DNA of 5,202 nt from an uncultured Christensenellaceae bacterium. GTDB lineage: Bacteria; Bacillota; Clostridia; Christensenellales; UBA1242. Positions 1 to 5,202 of this stretch are shown here, in pieces. The position numbers and the translations under genes are program-made. The notes beneath the pieces are model-generated. The model saw only the letters and a program-made list of their open reading frames with translations. It made no database searches and was not told where the DNA came from. Each line of letters opens with the position of its first letter. Positions within the stretch are counted from its first letter, which is position 1. Location of the stretch: NCBI GenBank assembly GCA_949902685.1, contig CATLDS010000050.1:1-5202 (forward strand), read 5' to 3'.

Positions 1-520
1 CATTTTTATAAAAATCATTACCTACAAAATCACAAGGTTTAGTATTATTAGTAATACCAAGATCATTCTCTAGTTGATTATTATTCTTGTGAGTACTGAA
101 ATTAATTAGACTCTTATACCTCTCTGTTATATAACTAAAGTTGCTGGTTTGATTGAGTACTTTTAAATCCTCATCAAGTATATTATACGTTCCATTGTGC
201 TCAACATAATACATCGCTTCTCTAGCACGCACACATATCTCGATACTATTAACTCCAATAGTTTTAATCTGTACCACTTTAATATATGGATACTTCTTCT
301 CTATACGATTAATCGCACCCGCTTTATCAATGCCAAATATAGATTGCCCATTTTTCAAACCAGCGGTCGATAAAATATCTGCATTCTCTGCCTGAAGTAT
401 CGAACCATCAACTATCTTAACAGTCTGTACACGTAAGCAAAATACAGTGGCGAACAAAATAATCAGCAGTAATAATACTGCTGAGAAAACAGATATTATA
501 ATAATATTTTTTTTACTCAT
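1..520 (-). CDS. ftsQ: Cell division protein FtsQ/DivIB, POTRA domain (3' end missing)
   Basis: This gene is too short in the window to stand out by length, but it is clearly FtsQ/DivIB, a bitopic divisome protein that links early assembly to septal peptidoglycan synthesis. 173 codons are visible before the window edge. A very short cytoplasmic tail (MSKKN) is followed by one membrane helix at about 6-28. A POTRA domain then spans about 31-102, with VQTVKIVDG, the GLKNGQSIFGID pattern (55-65), KKYPYIKVVQIKT, and NSIEICVRAREAMYYVEHNG. The start of the beta domain follows with ILDEDLKVL (114-122), matching the family's 'liD-x-x-g-x-vL' element. The start is fixed by the ATGA overlap with murA. 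AAGGA lies only one base from the ATG and GGAG is 16 bases away, so initiation probably relies on coupling to murA translation. Family identity rests on pattern and position, because FtsQ proteins diverge strongly in sequence. Confidence 0.9.
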   Translation of the reverse strand, partial: MSKKNIIIISVFSAVLLLLIILFATVFCLRVQTVKIVDGSILQAENADILSTAGLKNGQSIFGIDKAGAINRIEKKYPYIKVVQIKTIGVNSIEICVRAREAMYYVEHNGTYNILDEDLKVLNQTSNFSYITERYKSLINFSTHKNNNQLENDLGITNNTKPCDFVGNDFYKN

Positions 521-1785
521 ATCCTTTTTATATCTACTCCAAGGGACGATAACATATCCTCTAGATGTTCATATCCTCTATCGATGAAATGTACATTCTC
601 TACAACTGTCAATCCGCAAGTCGCCAGTCCTGCGAGAACCAAACTCGCACCACCTCGTAAATCTCTAGCATAAACCGTACTACCAATCAAATGGTCTACA
701 CCATTAATTATAACCTCTCGATTAGATTTGAATACAATATCCGCTCCCATTTTCTCTAATTCTGGTACTATCAAAAATCTATTTTCGAATATTTGTTCAT
801 TTACCTTGGTTTTACCTTTCGCAATGGTAGAAGTAACTAGCATCAATGACTGCATATCTGTAGGAAAATCAGGATAATAACCAGTGGTAATATCTTCAAT
901 CGCACGTAACCTACCCGAACTAGATATGTTAATTATATCATTATTCGCCTTAATTTGACAACCCATTGAACGCAATTTATCAATTAAATTTTCAATATGT
1001 CTCACTTTAACGTTGTTTAATGTTACATTTCCACCAGATATAGCCACCGCACACATAAGTGTTCCAGTCACTATTCTATCGCTAATAGGTGTATATTTGA
1101 CACCACGTAAATGATTAACTCCGTGTATTGTCAAACGCTCTGTACCAACGCCTATTATTTTTGCACCCATTTTACATAAAAAATCACACAAGTCAACCAC
1201 TTCAGGCTCTTTGGCACAATTCTTTATAGTTGTTTTACCTTTAAGTGTACACGCAAAAAGTAATAAATTTTCTGTAGCGCCAACACTTGGCATTGACAAC
1301 TTTATTGTACGCGCCTTTGCCTTGTTTGCATCAAAGAATAAGAACTCTTCCGCTTCCTCTACTTCGACTTTTAGTTTCTTCATAGCTTTTATATGTATAT
1401 CTATTGGACGCTTGCCTATATCACACCCACCCGGAGATGAAATGAATGCAGTCTTAAATTTAGCCAGTATTGAACCTAGCATAAATACTGAGGAACGCAT
1501 ACTTTTAGTCAATTCACAGTCAATTTTTGCATTAGTGATACTGGTAGGGTCAATGTAAATATCTTTTCCTCGCCACTCAACTTTCGCACCCAAACAATGT
1601 AAAATAGATATCATATTATTGACATCTATAATTTCAGGACAGTTTTTTAATAAAACTGGACTCTCTGCTAGCAAACTAGCACTCATAATAGGCAATACAG
1701 CATTTTTTGAAGTTTGGATAGATATTTCACCATGCAACTTCGCTCCGCCTATTATTTCAAATTTATTAGTATTCTTATAATTCAT
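517..1785 (-). CDS. murA: UDP-N-acetylglucosamine 1-carboxyvinyltransferase MurA
   Basis: MurA transfers enolpyruvate from phosphoenolpyruvate to UDP-GlcNAc, the first committed step of peptidoglycan synthesis, in the cytoplasm. The 422-residue protein has normal length for the two-lobed EPSP synthase-like fold. Family residues are all present: SKNAVLPI with Lys27 and Asn28, MRSSVFMLG with Arg97, the flexible loop PGGCDIGKRPIDIHI with the fosfomycin-target Cys at 121, PSVGATEN (166-173), YPDFPTDMQ with Asp310, ENRF with Arg336, and LRGGASLVLAG with Arg377. The ATG start puts eight residues before the conserved first strand FEIIGG, which is plausible. A TTG at codon 17 would delete that strand, so I reject it. 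No Shine-Dalgarno sequence is visible, and the start codon lies inside a palindrome. The gene follows ftsW after 63 bases and ends in TGA, overlapping the ATG of ftsQ in ATGA. MurA stands where murB often stands in Bacillus-type clusters; a second murA copy elsewhere in the genome cannot be judged from this window. Confidence 0.97.
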   Translation of the reverse strand: MNYKNTNKFEIIGGAKLHGEISIQTSKNAVLPIMSASLLAESPVLLKNCPEIIDVNNMISILHCLGAKVEWRGKDIYIDPTSITNAKIDCELTKSMRSSVFMLGSILAKFKTAFISSPGGCDIGKRPIDIHIKAMKKLKVEVEEAEEFLFFDANKAKARTIKLSMPSVGATENLLLFACTLKGKTTIKNCAKEPEVVDLCDFLCKMGAKIIGVGTERLTIHGVNHLRGVKYTPISDRIVTGTLMCAVAISGGNVTLNNVKVRHIENLIDKLRSMGCQIKANNDIINISSSGRLRAIEDITTGYYPDFPTDMQSLMLVTSTIAKGKTKVNEQIFENRFLIVPELEKMGADIVFKSNREVIINGVDHLIGSTVYARDLRGGASLVLAGLATCGLTVVENVHFIDRGYEHLEDMLSSLGVDIKRI

Positions 1786-1801
1786 ATTACATAATATGAA
1801 T
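1780..1801. repeat. 22-base palindrome covering the murA start codon
   Basis: Two perfect 10-base inverted arms, ATTCATATTA and TAATATGAAT, flank a two-base centre (CA on the plus strand). The murA ATG (1785-1783) lies within one arm. As DNA it looks like the site of a dimeric regulator. As RNA it could fold into a 9-bp stem with a four-base AUGU loop that buries the start codon, but only one pair is G-C, so that hairpin would be marginal. The arms are read directly; any regulatory role is inference. Confidence 0.5.
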
Positions 1802-1828
1802 AGTTAATTGTTTTCGATAATTACTAAT

Positions 1829-1854
1829 AAAAAAGTAAGGCAAATACCTTACTT
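1829..1854 (-). terminator. Probable intrinsic terminator after ftsW
   Basis: On the minus strand, AAGTAAGG and CCTTACTT form a perfect 8-bp stem around the six-base loop TATTTG. A run of six T, two of them in the stem, then ATT follows immediately. The ftsW TAA stop (1851-1849) lies in the left arm. The shape is that of a rho-independent terminator for transcripts from mraY-murD-ftsW. Only three of the eight pairs are G-C, so it may be weak or leaky and let some transcription reach murA. On the plus strand the trailing T-run is poorer, so minus-strand use is favoured. Confidence 0.6.
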
Positions 1855-2967
1855 AATTTTAATTAAACTATTCTCTTTCGCTGTCTGTTTATCTACATTT
1901 ACTACTACACCTATAGCTGACATAAATACGAAAAGTGATGTACTACCAGCGCTAATAAATGGTAATGGCAGTCCAGTAGGCGGAATCGAGCCAGACACAA
2001 CTGCGATATTAAGTATCACCTGTATACTAATTATAGCCCCTATTCCAAAACATAACAACGCAGAGAATTTATTACTCGCTCTCATACCTACTCTAAAGAT
2101 TGAGACAATGAGTATTATAAATACTATTGATAGAATCAAGCAACCTACAAATCCTAATTCTTCAGCTATAATAGAGAAAATGAAATCACTCTCGCTGAAC
2201 GGAAGAAATAGTTCTGCTTGTCGACTATTAAATAATCCTACACCCCATAATCCACCACTACCAATAGCATATAGTGATTGAATTAATTGATAACCTTCAT
2301 CAAGTGGATTTTGCCATGGATTGATAAATGCCACTATTCTACTCAATCTATAAGGCTCCATCATTATTAAGACAACCACAAGTGCCAATGCTGGAACTAT
2401 CATAGCACCGAATACTCTCAGCCTCATACCGCCGATGAACATCATGAATATAAGAGTAAATGCTACGCACATTGTAATAGACATATTAGGTTCTAACATT
2501 ATTAGTAGGCAATATATACCACCCAATGTCAAAACTATTAAAATATGTTTCCATTTGGCTAGTTTGTCACCATCCGCGAGATAACCTGCTAAGAAAAATA
2601 CTAACGAAAATTTTGCAATCTCACTTGGCTGTATAGTAAATGAGCCTATCCCTATCCATCGTGTAGCACCATAACTTGTCCTACTTAGCCCTGGAATAAA
2701 GACTAAAATCAAAAATACTATACCGACTATGTAGAAAATCCAATAAAACTTCTTATATACTTTGTGATTAATAAAGCTACAAATAATCAGGCCAACCAGT
2801 CCAATGACGACACCTATTATCTGCTTTTTAAGATAGAAAAACGAATCTTTATAATGCACAAAAGCAGAATATTTGCTCGCACTATACACCATAATACAGC
2901 CGAATATAGTTAACGCTAATGTACAGATTATGATAATAGCACTATTTTTTCTTATTTTCAGTTTCAT
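1849..2967 (-). CDS. ftsW: SEDS peptidoglycan glycosyltransferase FtsW
   Basis: FtsW is the septal SEDS-family polymerase that joins lipid II into glycan strands, normally with a class B penicillin-binding protein. The 372-residue product (counted from the ATG) has about ten hydrophobic helices. SEDS motifs run in order: GATRWIGIG then QPSEIAK (113-119), EPNMS (159-163), NPWxNPLDEGYQLIQSLYAIGSGG, SESDFIF with the proposed catalytic Asp at 261, EELGFVG, and PPTGLPLPFIS (329-339). Its place after murD in a dcw cluster favours FtsW over RodA; a SpoVE-type role cannot be excluded. I chose the ATG at 2967 because AAGG sits nine bases upstream. An in-frame GTG at 2973 would add two residues but lies only three bases from that site. 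The gene overlaps murD by 26 bases. Odd points are GLFNSRQAE where GLGxSxQK is usual, and ISAGSTS for ISYGGSS. The TAA stop lies within the terminator-like hairpin. Confidence 0.95.
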   Translation of the reverse strand: MKLKIRKNSAIIIICTLALTIFGCIMVYSASKYSAFVHYKDSFFYLKKQIIGVVIGLVGLIICSFINHKVYKKFYWIFYIVGIVFLILVFIPGLSRTSYGATRWIGIGSFTIQPSEIAKFSLVFFLAGYLADGDKLAKWKHILIVLTLGGIYCLLIMLEPNMSITMCVAFTLIFMMFIGGMRLRVFGAMIVPALALVVVLIMMEPYRLSRIVAFINPWQNPLDEGYQLIQSLYAIGSGGLWGVGLFNSRQAELFLPFSESDFIFSIIAEELGFVGCLILSIVFIILIVSIFRVGMRASNKFSALLCFGIGAIISIQVILNIAVVSGSIPPTGLPLPFISAGSTSLFVFMSAIGVVVNVDKQTAKENSLIKIK

Positions 2968-4249
2968 ACTCACTTACCTTAGCATTAAATGCCCTACCTC
3001 GTTCTACATAACTAGTAAACTGGTCATAACTGGCGCTAGCAGGAGATAGAAGTATCGTATCATTAGATTTTGCACCGCTAACAGCCAAATCAAATGCCAT
3101 AGAAAGATTATCACAGCCAGTAACATCGAAGTCGGTATTCTGTTCAATTAATTCTTTGGCTATCTCGCCAAATACAAATATCTTTTTTACTCTCTTAGAT
3201 AGTTTTGTAAATAATTTAGTATAATCTAGACCTTTCTTTGAGCCTCCTAGTAGTAAAATACTAGAACCCTTTATTGTATCTACTGACGCTATAGTAGATG
3301 CAATATTGGTCGATTTACTATCATTGACGAAATGAATGCCATTAATAGTAGCCACTTTCTCTATCCTATACGGTTCAGGCACATATTCTAGTAGTGCCTC
3401 TCGAATTTTATTAGGTAGCACTCTATAAATGTAAGCGTAACAAATCGCACACATCACATTTTCTACATTATGCTTACCCTTTAATTTTAGGTCTTTTATA
3501 GCAATTATTTTATATTGGTGAAGATATATGTATCCGTTCTTAACATAAACGTCTGCCAACCTTTTAAACGAATATGTGATAGTCATATGGTCATGTATTG
3601 GATGAATTTTTGAATCCAAATTGATCACTGCATAATCTTTAGTAGTAAGATTAGCAAAAATATTCATTTTTAGATTTGTATATTCTTCCATAGTCTTGTG
3701 TCTAATCAAATGATCTGGCTCGATGTTAAGTATTGTAGATACATGAGGCGCGAACTCTTCAGCATTCTCCAACATGAAGCTACTAACTTCTACCACTTTG
3801 ATATAATTTCTCTTCTCCAATACAGCTCTCGATAATGGATAACCATTGTTGCCACACGCGACAGCCTTATGCTTCTTTGATAATAGTCTTGCAATTAATT
3901 CAACTGTAGTAGTCTTACCATTCGTTCCTGTCACAGCGACTAATTTGGAGCAAAAAAGACTCGCAAACTCTACTTCACTATATACACGTTTACCAATATT
4001 CTTCGCAAGCTCTAAATACTTATTGTCTTTTTCAATAGCGGGAGAAACTACTAGAAAATCCATTTCTTCTAACATTTCATCCTTCAACTCATTAACTAGA
4101 TAACAGTTGCTGATATTTTTATTGCGTAGCCTGTCCAAGTTGTCATCATACAAATAGACATTTGCCTTATATTTCAGTAGTAATTTGCTAACCCATTCTC
4201 CCGAACTAGACATTCCGTATACTAATACATTCTTATTTTTCAACTTCAT
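2942..4249 (-). CDS. murD: UDP-N-acetylmuramoyl-L-alanine--D-glutamate ligase MurD
   Basis: MurD is the cytoplasmic Mur ligase that adds D-glutamate to UDP-MurNAc-L-Ala using ATP. At 435 residues it has normal length and all three Mur domains. The N-terminal UDP-binding Rossmann-like domain carries VLVYGMSSSG (8-17). The central ATPase domain has the P-loop GTNGKTTT (108-115), EVSSFMLE (154-161), and EPDHLIRH (177-184) followed by a lysine at 194, which matches the carbamylated lysine of the family. The C-terminal domain has NDSKSTN (309-315), LLLGGSKKG (332-340) and LLSPASASYDQF (400-411). Several motif positions differ from consensus: Ile for the second Asp of DHLDRH, Met for Gln in SSFQLE, and Tyr for His in the HRxE motif (YRIE, 294-297). 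The catalytic core still looks intact. The ATG start has a good ribosome binding site. The gene ends in TAG inside the start of ftsW, which implies translational coupling. Confidence 0.97.
   Translation of the reverse strand: MKLKNKNVLVYGMSSSGEWVSKLLLKYKANVYLYDDNLDRLRNKNISNCYLVNELKDEMLEEMDFLVVSPAIEKDNKYLELAKNIGKRVYSEVEFASLFCSKLVAVTGTNGKTTTVELIARLLSKKHKAVACGNNGYPLSRAVLEKRNYIKVVEVSSFMLENAEEFAPHVSTILNIEPDHLIRHKTMEEYTNLKMNIFANLTTKDYAVINLDSKIHPIHDHMTITYSFKRLADVYVKNGYIYLHQYKIIAIKDLKLKGKHNVENVMCAICYAYIYRVLPNKIREALLEYVPEPYRIEKVATINGIHFVNDSKSTNIASTIASVDTIKGSSILLLGGSKKGLDYTKLFTKLSKRVKKIFVFGEIAKELIEQNTDFDVTGCDNLSMAFDLAVSGAKSNDTILLSPASASYDQFTSYVERGRAFNAKVSEYETENKKK
2977..2980 (-). promoter_or_regulatory. 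Ribosome binding site deciding the ftsW start
   Basis: AAGG, within the longer AAGGTAA, lies inside the 3' end of murD. It is nine bases from the ATG at 2967 but only three from the in-frame GTG at 2973, so it favours the ATG. Ribosomes finishing murD at 2942 pass over this site, which fits coupled translation. Confidence 0.5.
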
Positions 4250-4252
4250 AAG

Positions 4253-4258
4253 TCACCT
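4253..4258 (-). promoter_or_regulatory. Ribosome binding site of murD
   Basis: AGGTGA on the minus strand ends three bases before the murD ATG. It matches the 3' part of the GGAGGTGA consensus, which puts the ribosome in correct register with that ATG and fixes the start. Confidence 0.7.
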
Positions 4259-4288
4259 ATTTAATTCTATTTATAAATATAAGATTTA

Positions 4289-5202
4289 TTACAAAAGGTA
4301 GAAAATAATGCAAATAATGCCTATAATCATAGTGATAGAAGAATAGATTGCCACAACTTTAGGTTCACTTAATCCAGACATCTGCAAATGATGATGAAAA
4401 GGTGCCATTTTAAATATACGCTTTTTCGTTAGTTTGAATGAGATTACCTGAAGTATTACAGATATTGTAGAAAATACGAAACAAAAACCAAGTATTGGAA
4501 GCAAAAGTTCCATACCTAATATGCAGGCGCTAGCTCCAACATATCCACCTAAACATAGTGAACCGACATCTCCCATAAATATAGATGCTCTACTAGTATT
4601 AAACATTAAAAATCCTAGAATAGCACCAGCAAATAACATCGACAATACACCAATATTTTCTATCTTAGATAATATCGCACCTGTTTCTCCCGCATTATAC
4701 ATTTGATAACCCATAAGCCCAGTAATAAGCGTGAAAAACAATAAGTAAACTAAACTTACACTTCCTGCGAGACCATCTAATCCATCAGTTAGATTGACAC
4801 TGTTAGTAGTAGCAACTAGAACTAAAATAACCAGTGGAATGATAAAATAACCAATATCAAATGTGGAATTTGAAAAAGGTATAAACATCTCACCTTTCAT
4901 CGTTATATAGATAAATATCGCAAAAATTATTGATATACCTACTTGTCCAATTATTTTTTGATACGCTCTTAATCCTAAATTTTGCTTATACTTGATTTTT
5001 ATATGATCATCCATAAAACCAAGCACGCCGAAAAACACGCTTACCATTAAGCACATAAACCATTGTGTATCAAACTTGAGAAAAACGAAAGCAAGAACAA
5101 GTGTAGTAATTATAAATACTACACCACCCATTGTAACTGTACCGTTCTTGTCTTTATGATTTTCTACATATCCCAATATTGTTTGAGATGCACTTTTTCG
5201 TT
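4289..5202 (-). CDS. mraY: Phospho-N-acetylmuramoyl-pentapeptide-transferase MraY (5' end missing)
   Basis: MraY is the integral membrane enzyme that transfers phospho-MurNAc-pentapeptide from UDP to undecaprenyl phosphate, making lipid I. About 303 residues are visible, and the frame stays open to the window edge, so the start and the first membrane segment lie outside. A TTG at 5176 could be mistaken for a start, but the residues before it (RKSASQTI) continue the family's N-terminal pattern. Counting from the first full codon, I see the GT-x-TMGG motif at 20-26, the Asp pair of GFMDDHIK at 64-65, NLTDGLDG at 136-143, FMGDVGS with its Asp at 211, and PFHHH with the histidines at 269-271. Many hydrophobic helices separate these motifs. 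All are hallmark active-site elements of MraY. One oddity is Ser-Arg at 203-204, where relatives usually have an aromatic or polar residue followed by Pro (NxYPA). It ends with TAA, 39 bases before murD, and appears to be co-transcribed with it. Confidence 0.97.
   Translation of the reverse strand, partial: RKSASQTILGYVENHKDKNGTVTMGGVVFIITTLVLAFVFLKFDTQWFMCLMVSVFFGVLGFMDDHIKIKYKQNLGLRAYQKIIGQVGISIIFAIFIYITMKGEMFIPFSNSTFDIGYFIIPLVILVLVATTNSVNLTDGLDGLAGSVSLVYLLFFTLITGLMGYQMYNAGETGAILSKIENIGVLSMLFAGAILGFLMFNTSRASIFMGDVGSLCLGGYVGASACILGMELLLPILGFCFVFSTISVILQVISFKLTKKRIFKMAPFHHHLQMSGLSEPKVVAIYSSITMIIGIICIIFYLL

Noticed and set aside
1211..1558. Open frame of 115 codons on the plus strand
   Set aside because: It is entirely antisense to well-conserved murA sequence and shows no motif of its own.
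1786..1832. Possible promoter for murA (TATTAT as -10, TTATCG as -35, 18-base spacer)
   Set aside because: The -35 matches consensus at only three of six positions, and the transcription start would fall inside the murA start region. That is too weak to annotate.
1808..2281. Open frame of 157 codons on the plus strand
   Set aside because: It lies antisense to the 3' part of ftsW, has no family resemblance or ribosome binding site that I can see, and is low-complexity in a way typical of the reverse of a membrane gene.
3846..4103. Open frame of 85 codons on the plus strand
   Set aside because: It is antisense to the murD P-loop region, where coding constraint belongs to murD.
4268..4279. 12-base perfect AT-only palindrome (TATTTATAAATA) between mraY and murD
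   Set aside because: It contains no G or C and is short, so it is expected by chance in AT-rich spacer DNA. It has no T-run or G-C stem to act as a terminator.
4521..4706. Open frame of 61 codons on the plus strand
   Set aside because: It is a reverse shadow of the conserved mraY region around FMGD.
5174..5176. TTG as the start codon of mraY
   Set aside because: The frame is open upstream to the window edge, and the upstream residues fit the conserved N-terminal part of MraY, so the true start lies outside the window.

Overview
The window is a contiguous piece of a division and cell wall (dcw) gene cluster. Every gene is on the minus strand, so transcription runs from high to low coordinates. 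In that order the genes are mraY (5' end cut by the window edge), murD, ftsW, murA and ftsQ/divIB (3' end cut by the other edge). The DNA is visibly AT-rich. All three standard stop codons end genes here (TAA for mraY and ftsW, TAG for murD, TGA for murA), so the ordinary bacterial code applies. A dcw cluster that carries murA directly before ftsQ/divIB, together with low G+C and Gram-positive style protein motifs, suggests an anaerobic Bacillota lineage, probably an uncultured Clostridia-type organism. That placement is inferred from gene order and protein style and is not proven.

Layout: 5202-4289 mraY; 4288-4250 a short gap with the murD ribosome binding site; 4249-2942 murD; 2967-1849 ftsW, overlapping the end of murD; 1848-1786 a 63-base gap; 1785-517 murA; 520-1 ftsQ, overlapping murA by four bases (ATGA). 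No stretch longer than about 65 bases lacks a gene. There are no RNA genes, mobile elements or CRISPR arrays, and the plus strand has no credible gene.

How the genes work together: MurA makes the first committed precursor of peptidoglycan (UDP-GlcNAc-enolpyruvate). MurD adds D-glutamate to the growing cytoplasmic UDP-MurNAc peptide. MraY moves phospho-MurNAc-pentapeptide onto the lipid carrier to give lipid I. FtsW polymerises lipid II at the septum, and FtsQ/DivIB is the membrane scaffold that links the divisome to septal synthesis. MurG, which converts lipid I to lipid II, is normally encoded between ftsW and murA in this gene order, and it is missing here.

The point most worth attention is the ftsW-murA junction. 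In place of murG it has an intrinsic-terminator-like hairpin overlapping the ftsW stop codon, then a 22-base near-perfect palindrome that covers the murA start codon, and no recognisable Shine-Dalgarno sequence. This suggests that murA-ftsQ may be expressed or controlled separately from mraY-murD-ftsW. Otherwise the window is conserved housekeeping sequence, and I see no sign of a new defence, mobile or biosynthetic system.
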